Of a stretch of DNA of 64,000 bases, positions 18,944 through 30,930 are shown piece by piece (position 1 is the stretch's first letter; each line of letters begins with the position of its first letter). Below the pieces are notes generated by a model, which made no database searches, was not told where the DNA came from, and saw only the letters and a list, made by a program, of their open reading frames with translations. The stretch lies in NCBI GenBank assembly GCA_030490835.1, contig CM059971.1, forward strand, positions 119,940,564 to 120,004,563, written 5' to 3'. Origin of the DNA: Annona cherimola. Its lineage: Eukaryota > Streptophyta > Magnoliopsida > Magnoliales > Annonaceae. The position numbers were made by a program, and so were the translations under genes.

Positions 18944-20496
18944 TAGTGTTGTCAGAATCGGACCGGACCGGCCGATCAAACCGGTCCTAGATCTGGTTCA
19001 TTTATGATCGGTTCGGTTTAACCCTCTAGAACCGCTTGAACCTCCCGAACCACGGTTGAACCTTTACCTTCGGTCAGACCGCTTCTAATGGGCTCGACGG
19101 AGATATTAAAAAAAACCAAATCAGCTATTGTGCAGCCTCTGCTCCGATTTCGCAGTTCCCACTTCCCTCTTCCCATCTTATTTTCATTTTCCCTCCAAAA
19201 ACCAAAGCCTAGCATTGTTGCAGTGCTGCTCTCCAAACTCCCACCACCGAAGCGAGCCCCACTCCCGGCGACACTCCTCCATCTTCTTCATCTTTGATTT
19301 GCTCCTATACACTCTGGCAGATCGATTTCCTTCTACACAGATCGCAAGTCGGTGATATGAAGTAGAGTTGCAGAAATCACCATTATCATCGCCACTCAAG
19401 CCGGCTGCCCTACCTTGCCTCCTCTGAGCCAAGCAGCATGTCAGCACCCCTGCATCCACCATTCACACCGTGCTCAAGCCCCAAGCCTCCTCGTCAATCG
19501 CAACTGTTGCCCTACTTTGCCTCCTTAACACTCGTGCTAACACCCCCGATCGACTTCAACCGGCTTGTCAGCCCTTCTTTTCCTTGTCATTTCTCCTAAA
19601 ACCCGATTCCCTTCTCCCTTCCTTTTTCGCAGATTCCCTTCTCCCTCTCCGGTTTTCTGTGGTCCACTAATGCCATTTTTCTTTTTAAATGGAAGGTCAA
19701 AAGTCTAAAATAGTTGTCGTGTGTCGTATGCAATAGATATACTTATTTTTTGGATCTTTGATTGGACGAATGACTATTTCGTTGGTGGGATTTTTCAGCC
19801 TCACCTATTCATTGCCTTAAGCTGCTCTCGAAGCCTCTAACCTCTCCATTTGGCATCTCCTCGAAGTTTTAATTTTCTAACTGCAACGGTAAATTTTTGT
19901 TACCTTATTCATCTATGGTCAACAACATCATTTTTTAATAAAAAAAGGTAATGCATAATATTAATATTTGTTGCATAGTGCAAACCTCATTTATCAGTTG
20001 CTTGCATTTTCTAAATTCCACTATTGTAGTATTCGATAAATAGATATTCATTGTAATTTGAATTGTTATTCATTTGTGTATTTGAGAAAATATTATTGAT
20101 CACATGATTATGTAAGTTACAAAATTTTTATTGTACCATGTTTGGTAGTTATTTGTTCATCATTGTTGATTGCAAGACTCAAGGCTTATTACATTTGAGG
20201 TCAGTTAATTTAGTTGATTTTTAAATTTAATATGTTATATTTGTACTTATTACTTAGTTAATTGATTTTTAAAATTTTCTATTAATTTAATTTGCATGTT
20301 TTATTGTGATGATTAAAGTCTAATATATAAATTTAAGAATTATGAATATATAATTTTTTCAATATATAATTAAGTAAAAATAATTGCACATTTATGACAT
20401 CATAAGTGTGTCATGCTGACATCATCGGTTCAAACTAGTTCAAACCAGACTAGTTCCTTTATCGGTTTAATCACCAGTTCGGTTCTCACAACATCG
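18944..20496. mobile_element. Non-autonomous hAT-like element, about 1.55 kb
   Basis: The left end TAGTGTTGTCAGAATCGGAC and the inverted right end (...GAACCG/CGGTTCTCACAACATCG) share the core GTTGTNAGAAYCG. The element is flanked by ATGTGAGT (18936-18943) and ATGTGAAT (20497-20504), an 8-bp duplication with one mismatch. Subterminal regions are full of the short motifs 'ggttc', 'gaacc' and 'ggttcggttt' in both orientations, a usual hAT feature. The interior (19.1-19.7 kb) is C-rich with no transposase similarity, so it would depend on an enzyme from elsewhere. The outermost two bases of the two ends do not match, so the exact boundaries are slightly uncertain. Confidence 0.65.
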
Positions 20497-20504
20497 ATGT
20501 GAAT

Positions 20505-21260
20505 AGATCCAAAGAGTTTTCAATTTACATTTAAATATACTTTTTTTTATCAAATGTGACTCATGCGCATATTTGATATGGATGGAAACTAGTACCCTAA
20601 ATAAATAAATGATATTAAATATAATGAATGGATTAAATTTTTTATCAAACACCAAAAACTTAAAATCTGAAGTGATTATATATAACTACTTTTATATAAC
20701 CTAATCTAGTCACATAAAAATGAACATGATTATGCTAAATAAAATAGATGAAGTAGATCTTTTATTAACTACCAATATTTTAAAAATAAAAAGAGTTACT
20801 TAACCTTGGAATTTCATAAAAGTTAAATCTACTTGGTATCCCATGATTAAAACCGTTTTTCCTTAAATGATATTTTTCAGATTCAATCCCTTTGCAATTT
20901 TTATTAATATGCTTCTAATATATAGTGTGTGTGGCGAATAAGTTCACCAAATAATATAAGTGGATAACCCACCCTAAACAAGATTATGATGCTAGTTAAG
21001 TAACAAGCTCATATATTTTATATTTTAATACATGAAATTTTTTCTTTTACACCTAAAATATTTATCTCTAATTTTTAATATATCTAAAAAGTTTTGTAAA
21101 TTTTTCTTATACCTATAATATTTCACCTTAAATTACTTTCAAATCCATGTTGTCATAACAATAGTTAATTATCCAATTGAAAATATAATTTTACCATTCC
21201 AAAATTTTCTTATTGAAAGAATTCAATCATTTTAAATTCAACCATTTTAATACGGAGATA
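20505..21260. other. AT-rich intergenic DNA with repeat fragments
   Basis: Bases 20520-20680 resemble 48.49-48.63 kb ('ttaaattttttatcaaacac' against 'ttaaattttctatcaagtat'), so a diverged interspersed repeat is present. Beyond that I see no gene or element boundary. Confidence 0.4.
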
Positions 21261-21261
21261 A

Positions 21262-21830
21262 GATCCAGTTAGGCAGGCCTAAGTAAGCTTTTACTTAGGT
21301 CAGCCTAAAAAATATATTTCGAGACATTTTTTTTAGTTATTAGCTCAACAAATTATGAAACTGTCGGTATTTAAAAATTAAAAAAATAAATACCTAAAAA
21401 TATCAAAAAATGGTAAACTTAGGGTGTGTTTGGTTGGAGGTAAAACTTTTGATGAAAAGTTTTAGAGGTAGAAGTTGTCAAATTGATAGAAAATGATGTG
21501 ATATAATAGGGGTAATGATGATGAGTAAAGAGAATAAAGTTAAAATAGATAGGTTAGTTGTATGAGTAGTTGTGTAGAAATGATTGAAAAGTAGGGTAGT
21601 TTGTATAGAAAAATATGAAAAAATAATTAAAAAATAGAGTAGTTATGAAGAGTGAAAAGTTTTGTGTTGAAAAGTTTTAATTGACAAGTTTTGGCCCCAA
21701 ACAAACACACCCTTAATCTTATATTCAATACACTTAGCTTAACATGTTTACGAAAAAAATATATTGAAATATGTTTTTCAGGCCGGCCTAAGTAAGCCTT
21801 TACTTAGGCTGACCTAAGTGAATCATGGCT
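21262..21830. repeat. Palindromic element with hairpin ends, interrupted by a MITE
   Basis: Both ends carry the same small stem: GGCCTAAGTAAG...CTTAGG at about 21275-21305 and again at about 21786-21818, so each terminus can itself fold, while the arms pair across the element ('atatttcgagacat' with 'atgtttacgaaaaaaatat'). A 291-bp MITE sits near its middle (21422-21712). Removing the MITE leaves an element of about 280 bp. Confidence 0.55.
21422..21712 (+). mobile_element. Tourist-like MITE, best-preserved copy (291 bp)
   Basis: The termini GGGTGTGTTTGGTTGG and CCCCAAACAAACACACCC are inverted. The target duplication is TTA (21419-21421 and 21713-21715). The interior blocks 'gtgatataataggggtaatg', 'aaagttaaaatagatagg', 'agttgtgtagaaatgattga' and 'aaaaaataattaaaaaatag' serve as the reference for other copies in this window. 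It has no ORF. The GG...CC ends with a TWA duplication fit PIF/Harbinger-derived MITEs. Confidence 0.85.
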
Positions 21831-22620
21831 CTTTAATATAAATCAAATGATAATAATAAATCATTAATTTATAGCACCAAATTATTCAAGTATCATACTA
21901 AAGCTCAATCATTTTAATCAGAGAATTCTTGAAAGAGTAAATTGGTCTTTCCGTTAGGATAGATTACATTTTTTCAACAATGTAGATATGAATGAAATTT
22001 CGGATGAAATCTTATAGATACAAAAGAAATTGATTAAACATTATAGGTATGAGAGAAATTAAAGATAAATATTGTAAATATAAGAGAAATTTTCTCTTAA
22101 TATATTTTGATTTTCTCTTCACTTTTACATGAGTTCAAATGTATTTGATTAAATTCCAAAATTTATTATATTTTAGATTATTGTATATATTCTTTTACAT
22201 AGTTTTAAAAATAAAAATTGTATCATTTCTCATGCGCATGTGAGCGTAAAATGAGTGAAAAATTTTTATTTCTGAAAATTTGTGAAAATGTATGCAAGAA
22301 TCGAAAGATTAAGAGTAAAGAAAAAATTAAGAATTTATTAAAAATATTAAATAAATGAGATTGTCGGTGACAACCGATCCTATGGTATCATAAGACCATG
22401 GAGTTCGCTGTGCATTTATTTAAGTTGAGCTCCATTTTTTGGATCGCAAACACAAATTATGAAAATCGGTTTGGCTATTTTAAATTCAGTCCATTTACAA
22501 CATCTATTAATATGCATTTAATCCATACTGTGTGTACTGTATAAGCTTACCAATATAATATAACGCATTCCAAACAGGCCTTAGAGTCGGCTGTGTTTTA
22601 ATTAGCCCCATTTTTCTGGA
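21831..22620. other. AT-rich intergenic DNA upstream of psaE
   Basis: No ORF with recognisable similarity. Short blocks near 22490-22560 ('atctattaatatgcatttaa') recall 20.89 kb ('attaatatgcttctaatata'), so old repeats are likely here too. Confidence 0.35.
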
Positions 22621-22940
22621 CTTTTTCATTTGGAGATCAAAAAACCCATAGCAACATGGACGGAAGGCCGAACAGATACTCGGGGCCCGTTTTGACGGTC
22701 CACCCCAAGCGGCCCAAACGAAAAATAAACAATAACGGACAACCAAATCCAGATTCCATTTATGCTCGGACAAAAAAAATTTCCGGATTCCATCCCTGAA
22801 AGGCTGGGAAGGGCATAGGTGTAATTGTCCAAAACTGGAAGGCCAATTTCTAAAAGCTCGAATAATATCCCACGGAAGGACACAAGCCCGTGACGGCCGG
22901 AGCAGATGGTATTCATTATCCTCAATAGATGGATATGGTG

Positions 22941-22950
22941 CCAACGTGGC
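22941..22950 (+). promoter_or_regulatory. ACGT-core (G-box-like) motif upstream of psaE
   Basis: CCAACGTGGC lies about 140 bp before the psaE start codon. ACGT-core elements are common in promoters of light-regulated photosynthesis genes. I see no good TATA box between here and the ATG; several nuclear photosystem genes are known to be TATA-less. That this site is functional is inference only. Confidence 0.3.
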
Positions 22951-23090
22951 ATCGCCCAAGTGGTCGGAGCCATGCGCCTCGATTCATCAATTTAGAGCCT
23001 CTTGTTTGTTTTGTTATGTACCCATGTACCCAGAATCTAAAAGAGAAGCAATAGCACGAGGATTGAGAGATTGGAAGGAAGGGAAGAAGC

Positions 23091-25052
23091 ATGGCGACAT
23101 CTAGCTTGGCTTCGGCTGCTTCTAGCTTTGTGCTCACTTCAAACATCCCGGCAGCCACCTCCTCTCCACGGCCATCATCCCTCTTCTTCAACACCAAGCA
23201 GACTTCTGCTGGCACAAGAAGGCTAGTCGCGCGTGCCCAAGAAGCACCACCTCCACCTCCACCTCCACCACCACCGCCGGCGGAGGCCTCGGAGGGCAAG
23301 CCTCCTGCTGCCAAGCCCCCTCCGCCGCCACCCATTGGACCCAAGAGGGGCACCAAGGTGAAATGATTCCCAGGAATTCACATGGGCAGTAAAACTGGCA
23401 ATTGTAGCACTTATCCGAGCACTCATATCATTATCTGTCTCCCTCTTCAGGTGAAGATCCTGAGAAAAGAATCCTACTGGTATAATGGTATTGGATCGGT
23501 GGTAGCAGTTGATCAGGTCAGTTCTGTTTCCATTCCTGAACTTTGCTGTTGGCTGGTCCTGTCACATGCAATTCTCGAACGCAAAGCTGCAAAGCCCATC
23601 TTGGCTTTTATTCGCGTTTCTCATCTGCCTGAGCAGATCTTGGTATCCCTATCCAGCCATCCTTGGTCCACCACTTGACAGACAAAAACATTCCACATTT
23701 CCGCATCTCTTTGTTACACGTTTGGAAAACAATCATATGAACAACTATAAAGAAAAATAAGATTATCATGAACTGATAGAGCCAAATAGCTAATCAAATG
23801 TAAGATAAACTATTTTGTTTCCATTTACAACAGTACCTGAAAATAAATATAGACCAGTTTACTACAGCTTTTAATTCGTAATTGTGTTCCATGTATGGCG
23901 ACTGACTGAATACGCCCGGGTACGTTTCACTTTTTTTATTGTTTTTGAAATTTTTTTATACAATTATTAATTATTAATCTTGGTGTATTTAACTTGTGTA
24001 TTAATTTTTTACTATTTTTTGAGTCTTTTATAGATTTTTTATTTTTAAAATTACTGGCATTTTTGTAATTCATAAATTATGAAAATGCCACTGATTTTAA
24101 AAAATATAAAAATATCCAAAAATGATAAAAATTGATATACAATTAAATACATTTAGATTAACAGTTGTATAAAAATATTTTCAAAAAAAAGGTGAAAGGC
24201 GCTTAGGTACACTGAGGCTAAATATACCCAAGTACACTGTATCATAACTCTCCATGTATTTGATAACCTCTTACGCCGCTGTCATGTACCTAAAACATCC
24301 TAAACCTTAACTTCATTATAGCTGTCATGTACCTAAAACATCCTAAACCTTAACTTCATTATAGAAAGCTACTCTAGATGAAAAGTTTTTGAAATATGAG
24401 AAAATTATTTGATATTATAGGTACAATGATGAAAAATAAAGAAAATAAAGTTAAAATAGATATGTTAGATATATTATCAATTGCATAAAAATGATTGAAA
24501 ATATAATTAGTTTTATAAGAAGTGAAAAAATAATTAAAAATATATACTTGTTATAAATAGTGAAAAAATTTATATTAAAATATTTTAGTTCGAAAAATTT
24601 TAGATTTTAGCAAACACTTGCATTTGAAATAACAGGTTTTTTTCCTGTTCTCTTGTTTTTGCTTTTAGCTTCTGTTGGCGACTAATAGATGATGGTCAAG
24701 CAAATAGTGTCCGTAAGTTGTAACAATTGCGACCATCTAGTTTAATTCTTTTATCAAATAAGTAGGATTGAACGAATGTGGGTTTCATTTTTATCAACAC
24801 AACTTCTCTTCTATCAAATGCTTTCCGGGAGGCTTTTTCATTGTTAGTTACCAATCTGAGAGAGCTAGTTGATGGATAATTGGATAATATAGTTCGTTAG
24901 TGCAGTGAGTTTCATATAGTGGTTAATGATGATTTGTGTCCTCGCAGGATCCCAGGACCCGCTACCCAGTCGTGGTTAGGTTCAACAAGGTTAACTACGC
25001 CAATGTCTCAACCAACAACTATGCTTTAGACGAGATCCAGGAAGTGAAATGA
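23091..25052 (+). CDS. PSAE: Photosystem I reaction centre subunit IV (PsaE), chloroplast precursor, 3 exons
   Basis: Small stromal subunit of photosystem I that helps dock ferredoxin and supports cyclic electron flow. Exons 23091-23357, 23451-23516 and 24948-25052 give 145 residues, normal for the precursor. Residues 1-44 form a Ser/Ala-rich transit peptide ([12 protein letters not shown]...), with likely cleavage near VARA. The mature N-terminus is unusually proline-rich: a run of 11 Pro, then a run of 6 Pro before [13 protein letters not shown]. The SH3-like fold follows, with the conserved [38 protein letters not shown] and YALDEIQEV. The second intron (1431 bp) is swollen by repeats at 23.9-24.6 kb. 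The start is the first ATG in an AAGCATGGC context. Confidence 0.97.
23912..24236. repeat. Hairpin-ended palindrome in psaE intron 2
   Basis: The arms 'ttggtgtatttaacttgtgt' (about 23983) and 'acaattaaatacatttagat' (about 24141) pair, as do 'ggcatttttgtaattcataa' and 'ttatgaaaatgccactg' across the centre. The outer ends carry 'cgcccgggtacgtttca' and 'taggtacactgaggc...aagtacac', similar to the element at 45.5 kb. It is intronic and non-coding. Confidence 0.6.
24278..24363. repeat. Perfect 43-bp tandem duplication in psaE intron 2
   Basis: Two identical 43-bp units, each beginning 'gctgtcatgtacctaaaaca' and ending 'cttcattata', lie head to tail (24278-24320, 24321-24363). No mismatch between them was seen, so the duplication is recent, or else an assembly artefact. 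Confidence 0.9.
24370..24630 (+). repeat. Degenerate Tourist-like MITE in psaE intron 2
   Basis: The order of blocks follows the 21.4-kb reference: 'gaaaagtttttgaaatatga', 'gatattataggtacaatgat', 'aaagttaaaatagatatgtt', 'aaaaaataattaaaaatata' and 'tttagcaaacactt'. The left terminus is missing. No target duplication could be defined. Confidence 0.6.
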
Positions 25053-27344
25053 TTTGCAAGAACACGCACTTCTACGTGTGTTTCTGCAAGCAATGCATTC
25101 GTAGTTTTCCAAATTTGTAATTATACTTCTTGTTTGTGTGATGACTTCTACTTCGGCCCTTTTACTTTAGCCATGATACCCAAATGGTTCGGTTTTTTAT
25201 ACGATGACCTGGCCACCTTTTAGGAAGCTCTGGATGCTGATATTCAACTAGCTAGCGAATCGCTCTGTTTTTTCCTATGCTGATCAGAACACTAATTAGG
25301 AAGCACCGCATGCCGATATTCAAAAAGCAAATGGATGGGATCGGTCGGGAACTCATTCTCAAGACCTGCAGTCAAAAACAAAACAAAAAAAAATTATAGT
25401 TCTGATCAATGTCGCCATTTTGATGTTATGAGATTGAAGCCTTTAGACTCATTTCAAGTTGCCTCTGCACTGAAAGCCTGAAATGCGCACTGAAATAGAT
25501 CACCTTGTGCTGGATTGTAAATGGTAAGCGATTGAAAGTTCTAGCAACGGAAATAGATGCATGCCTTGTTGTAACGTTTTGACCAGTTCGACGCCCATTT
25601 ACAAACGCAAACTAAGAAGCATGGGTTGAGACTTCGAGTTACAAAGCATAGACAATCATTAATTCATTATTATTCTCAATACTGTATCAATGGCCATTTA
25701 TGCAACTAAGTGCAGTTCGTTGAGGAAAGCAATAAAGTCATGCTATCAGATGATCATAAGATAGCAGAGGGGAAATATAATTTTTAAAGGAGACAAAAAA
25801 AATAACGTGCTTCTTCCCGTGCTCCGAGTGCAGTTAAATGTCCCAATAAACATGATGCAGCTGGGTCATGGAATCCTGAATTATGGATGTAGCAAAATGA
25901 AAGTAAGAATGTATTTAATTCCTACAATTATCATGAAAAGGGAATTGCACGGTGTCTCTTCGTTTCTGATATGTTCTCGCAAGACATCCAACTTGAGCTG
26001 CATCACAATCCATGACAAAAGGTGATCTACGCAAGTGTTCCAAGTCTGTTTTCTTCTAGCTAGGATGATCACGAATCTGATGCTTACATGTAAGTCATTG
26101 ATAAAAGCTTATGCAGCGAAGTGACTAGTATTGCACCAATTTGTCTCTAAACCATAACTGGAACAAACAAACCCCGAAATCCGTACTATCTTCTGAAATC
26201 TCATTTCAGCATTCTCCACCGGACAGCTACAGCTTCCTTGGTATGCACTACACATCCCTTTTGCTTTGTATCTCAACCCTCTGCTTCCCCAGAAAACACC
26301 GCATCCACCTTGTTGCCAGCAAATGATGGGCATACATGACGAAGAGTGATGATTTTTTTAATCCATATGTATACTAACACTTTTCAAAAATTTTAATTTT
26401 GGTAGCATGATAAGACAAAATGCGTAAAACGTGATAAATGGTTTAGATTTTCAAAAATATTTTAAAATTGAAAAAACCAATGTTAAGCATAGAGCCCTCA
26501 TGCTTACAATATATCACTGCTCCAAGATGAAAGCATTAAGTGCCTGTGTGGACCCAACTACTTGCAATATTCACATGAAGCGAGGCAGATGCTCTCATTG
26601 TCATCCAATTATGCATAGAGAAACCAGAGGAGTGAAAGGCAACCATAGTTGAGATTAGCCTGATGGTGGAGACATGGAGTTCACCATGCTAAAGAATAGG
26701 CAGCCACTGAGGGAATTTATTGCAAATAAACATCTGAGACACCCATCTGACACTTCCTATGGTATGGCCGGGTCCGGCTGGCAAGTTGATTTCTCTAATC
26801 CTATTTCCCATTCTAGATAGTCTCTGTGCTATGTAACAGATAGGTATGTGCTTAACAGGAATACTCCTGAGAAAGTCACAAGGAGATGCAAACAAACATG
26901 CCCCCACCCACGAGTTGGTGGGATTCTTGGTTCGTGTAGCTGGGTGTCAAAGTCAAAGAGAAAATTTTAATGCAAAGTTGTAGAGACTTTACTTCTTTAT
27001 TCTATCCCACTTCTTTGATAAGCAGGCTGAGCCGATCCAAAGATATCAATGTAGAACCATACCCTGATGACATATGAATACAGGCTATCAGTAGGCAACC
27101 ATGAACGGATCCAGGTATTTAAAAAAATGTGTAATAAACATACATTACTGGAGTGATTAATTAGTAAAACACTACCCTGCAATCGAAAAGCCCAAACAAC
27201 AAATGTTGCAGATTTAACGTATCATCAGAACAGCAGCTTAACAAGGATGTGAAGTGTTTAGCAGACCAAATAGAGCTCTACAACAAATTGAAGATAGACA
27301 AGCCACCAAAAATTTCCATTCAATATAGCATAAGAAACCCCTAC
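25053..27344. other. Gene-free stretch between psaE and the DUF3493 gene (convergent)
   Basis: The first 200 bp should be psaE 3' untranslated sequence, and the last few hundred that of the DUF3493 gene, which is read leftwards. Between them only short spurious frames occur, in both orientations. None shows a conserved motif, and I recognise no transposon termini. Confidence 0.5.
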
Positions 27345-29191
27345 CTAGAGAACTCTTCCATCCATGCCATCAAGAAGACCTGACCAGATACCTTTCACTG
27401 GTGGGAGTTGCACAGAGAAGGCATTCCATGGAGGATAACCAACTCCGCTCCCACGAACACGGCCATCCATCCTTAGGGAGAGATACCTTCAAACAGAAAG
27501 GTACATGGTCATAATTTTCAGTGCTGAAACAGATCAATGGAAAAATAGATGTAATATCACATCCCTGTACACGTACACCGGAGAATCAGAAGAGACATTA
27601 GCCATTCCCTTCTGTTCATCCAGCCACCTGCAAATGCAAAAAGCACCAAAATAAGTTGGAAGAACTTGCAGCTTTCCCTTGCCATCCCCCAAGTATATCT
27701 TACATGGTCCATTCAGAGATGTAAAGTGGACGAAGCTGCCATAGCCTTTTCTTTTTCTCAAAGACATCCTCCTCCTCCACCTCCTCACTGTTCTTAAAGT
27801 CGAAGCATGGTAAGTTACCATCAGTGGCAAAAGGAACCACCAACACCCCTCTTTCCAGAAGGTTTTTAGTGAAGGGCTGGCTTAATCTGAAGGACTCCTC
27901 AATAAAGGAAGCAGGGCCAGCAAGGATGACAAGACGTGCAATTCCCCTCAGATCACCAACAGAAATAACCTTCTTTTCATCTACACGGAGCTTCAAATTT
28001 GAAAGGCTCTCCTCCCTCGAAAGTTTAGCTAGTTGTGCATTCTTAGCATTACTCTCCCACAAATAAAGAAAGGCAAAAATAGAGACGGCTCCAAAGTCGA
28101 TGCCAAGGCCCTTCAGGATTTCAGGAACTAAGTCTGCCTTCGATGAATTTGTGAGAGCAGAAATCAATTGTGTGACAGCAATTAGGCCTCCCAGAGAGGC
28201 ACTTGCAATAAAGGCGAGATAAAAGAACATTCTAACAGATCGAAAAGGAGAAAGAACTTCACTTCGTATCCTGGCTGAAGAACTGAACAGAACCCAATAA
28301 GCATTCTCCAAGTTACAAAACAAAAGATAGTAGTTGCATGTGTGAGAAGTTCAATTCATATTGTTTATGTTAAACAACATTATACATAAATTTAGATTAT
28401 GCAATTTAAAATTGCACTCTGCACAATGCAACATATGCATATCAGCAAAAAGTAATCTACTAAAACAAAATTCGGAGATATTAACTGGCAATCGAAGAAA
28501 AGACTGTTGTCATATGTCTGAGAATTTCTTCATTCAGATGTTGAGCAACTGAACTGAGGGCTTCACTATCATACTAGCAATGGAGGATTCCAGAAAATGA
28601 AGCTCTAGCTGTTGACGTATGAAAGTGTTTCAAAATAAAACATACATTAGTTGGAGAATGGGCACTGGCCCTACAGTCTCACTTCCTTTCCCCTCTACCC
28701 TCCGGTGCGTGGGAGAGAAAAGGGCAGAAAAACCCTCTAAAATGGCTGTTCCACTAAGATCACTAATTTTCCTCCTCCACACTAGAAAGTCATAAACTTT
28801 CCTTCCGTAAGAGCCACTGACACCTTTTGATTGTCATCGTGATCTCCACAAGGGACGCTTTCCCTAAATCAACAGCCATTCCCCGAATATATTCAAAACC
28901 TTATTCCCTAGCCCAAAGTCGTTGGCATTGGCCATTTACAGTCCAATCGCCGCAGTCAGTTTAAAAAGTACAAGCGCACCTGATTTCGGTCGAAGTGGAA
29001 GGCTTGTTCGCTGCAGAACACCTGATATTAAAAGAAGAGTTTCTGTTTCGGGTCGTGAAGGGGAAGCGGCACGTCCCGCGGAAGGGTGGGTTTCTTCCCT
29101 TGCAAGATGTCGATAGCAGAGGACGGTGAGATCTCGAGTTGAAGATAGGGCCTGGAACAAGGGAGAAGCAATGCACCAATGCAGAAGCCAT
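27345..29191 (-). CDS. LPA1/REP27-like (DUF3493) chloroplast membrane protein, 4 exons
   Basis: Exons in transcript order: 29191-28980, 28282-27704, 27627-27577, 27486-27345, giving 327 residues. Residues 1-60 are Ser/Arg-rich and acid-poor, like a chloroplast transit peptide. The conserved core begins SSARIRSEVLSPFRSVRMFF, a first hydrophobic helix (FFYLAFIASASLGGLIAV) follows near residue 90, and a second (DFGAVSIFAFLYLW) about 40 residues later. The protein ends with GSGVGYPPWNAFSVQLPPV and DGMDGRVL. LPA1/REP27 family members help assemble or repair photosystem II. This copy has no TPR region, so it is the shorter LPA1-like relative rather than LPA1 itself. Family assignment is from memory of conserved blocks. 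The third donor could be 6 nt downstream, which would add two residues. Confidence 0.8.
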
Positions 29192-29745
29192 GGCCTACAA
29201 TCTTCTTAATTTTCAGGCGGTTACAGATTGCTGAACTGACGCGTCCATCAGGTAATTTGGCGGGACCAAAATGTCTCTGGACCGTTAGTGGACGCGTGGC
29301 CATCCTGCCGCCAACTAATCTTCCGTGCTCCTTTCCTTCTCTGAAAGCAGTACACGAGAATGCGCTCAGCGTGCAGAAATGCGTATTACTCTAGCACTAG
29401 AATAGAAATCTGGACCATCATATGCCGGGATTCCCATGAAGTTAGGGAGCTTGAAAGTTTTGCATCCGTCCCATAACCGAAAAACGTAGACTGAAAACAG
29501 CGCCTAGGAGATATGGACGGCTGATTAATGGACTCGGAGCACGCAGAAAATCTCGCCCTCACGTGAATTCTGATTTTTCACGGCCGTTCGTTCCGTGAGC
29601 ACGTTTTCGACCACCGTAGTCGTCCGATCACAGAGCGTTTGTCTAGGCCGTTGGATTCTACCCCCTAAAAGTAGCTATTGACAGGGCAATTAATGTTGCC
29701 AAAAGATTTGCAAAAAGCAATTACGAAAAAAAGGGAAGTAAATTT
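29192..29745. other. Upstream region of the DUF3493 gene
   Basis: Moderately GC-rich and non-repetitive, as expected for a promoter of the leftward gene. No convincing TATA box was seen on the minus strand near 29220-29300. It gives way at about 29750 to an AT-rich repeat. Confidence 0.4.
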
Positions 29746-29747
29746 GT

Positions 29748-30050
29748 TAACACTAAGTAAATATTTCACTTAATTCACCTAAAAAAATTATTTATAATAA
29801 TTTTTTGGCTTTTTTTCATACACTTATTTATTTAAATATATTTAACACATAAATCAAATTTTACTATGTTTGAATATGTATATTTTTTTTTTTAGATTTT
29901 TAAAGATTGAGGCATTTTAAAAATCTCAAAATTATATATACATATTCAAAAATAGTAAAATTTGATTTATATGTTAAATATACTTAAATAAACAAATGTA
30001 TAAACAACAAAAAAAATATTATAAATAAGTTTTTAAAAGTAATTATTTTT
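29748..30050. repeat. Large palindromic repeat
   Basis: Left-arm blocks 'catacacttatttatttaaa' and 'acataaatcaaattttacta' pair with right-arm blocks 'aaaatttgatttatatgtta' and 'aaataaacaaatgtata'. The arms meet near 29925. It resembles the outer palindrome at 17.96-18.67 kb. No target duplication found. Confidence 0.6.
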
Positions 30051-30911
30051 AAAATAACAATAATAATAGTAATTTGCGAAAAACGCCTCTCCCTCCTTGC
30101 TACACTCCCGTCTTCTTTGGTGGAAAATCGCTGGTCATCAGCTGCTCTCCCATCTATTATCTCCTTTTTTCACTCTTCCTTCTTCTCTCTCTCTCCACTT
30201 ATTTCTTGAGGTTCACTGCTCTTATCGCCAATATTCTCTAGTAGTGACCCAATGATATCTTTCTTAAGCTGAATGGGACAAATCGTTAGTACTTCGCCTT
30301 GCAATTCACGAGGAAATCGAGCCATCGAAAGTGATGGACGAGAAGTCTGGCAACGTCATCTTCCATCACTCTAGAGGTCATCTTGTCGCAGCAGAAATGC
30401 TTCAAAAGCTTCTCCAGCAGCATCTTCTAGAGCTGCAGCTGTAGTTGCAGCATGAGAAGGAGCACTTGGGCGAGGCCCTCTGTTCGAAATAACGGGAGAT
30501 TGGTGCCACACGGCCGGACAATAAGCAGTAAACGTGGATTGCTATGTAACTGCAAATTGGGGTAGCTAGGTGGAAATGGTTGTTGCACTATGGTGCTTGG
30601 ATTGAGATTGTTAATTGGTTGGCTACAATTTGCAATATTGTCGAATGCTTGCTAATGTTGGTGGATTTTTTGAATAAGTTGCAATCGGCCTCCATTGTTG
30701 CTATATAAAGCTAAATTTTCGGAGATCGCATCAAAACAACAAGCTATCAATTGGAATTTGCTCTGGTCAAATTTCTAGCCACTGTAATTAAAGGGATGCG
30801 ACTGCTCGCTAGTATGCAATCGGTGGATGGATTTGCATTTCTATTTATGGTTTGGATTAGGGGGTGAGAGTGACACTAGAGATGACGATGGTCCTGGCCG
30901 TCATGCTAGAG
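30051..30911. other. Non-coding stretch left of the retrotransposon
   Basis: A pyrimidine-rich segment (30080-30230) is followed by sequence of average composition. Short frames around 30330-30500 are broken by stops and match nothing I know. If the split antisense ORF described here is a real gene, this would be its 3' flank. Confidence 0.35.
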
Positions 30912-30930
30912 TTAAATGGCTATTTGGAAT

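Noticed and set aside
19018..19670. Several frames in the interior of the 18.9-20.5 kb hAT-like element
   Set aside because: No similarity to transposase, and low-complexity C-rich text.
22507..22973. Two minus-strand frames of 115-150 codons upstream of psaE
   Set aside because: They overlap the psaE promoter region, show no conserved motif and lack splice context, so they look like chance frames in GC-richer DNA.
23223..23426. Minus-strand Trp/Arg-rich frame opposite psaE exon 1
   Set aside because: It is the antisense shadow of the proline codon repeats.
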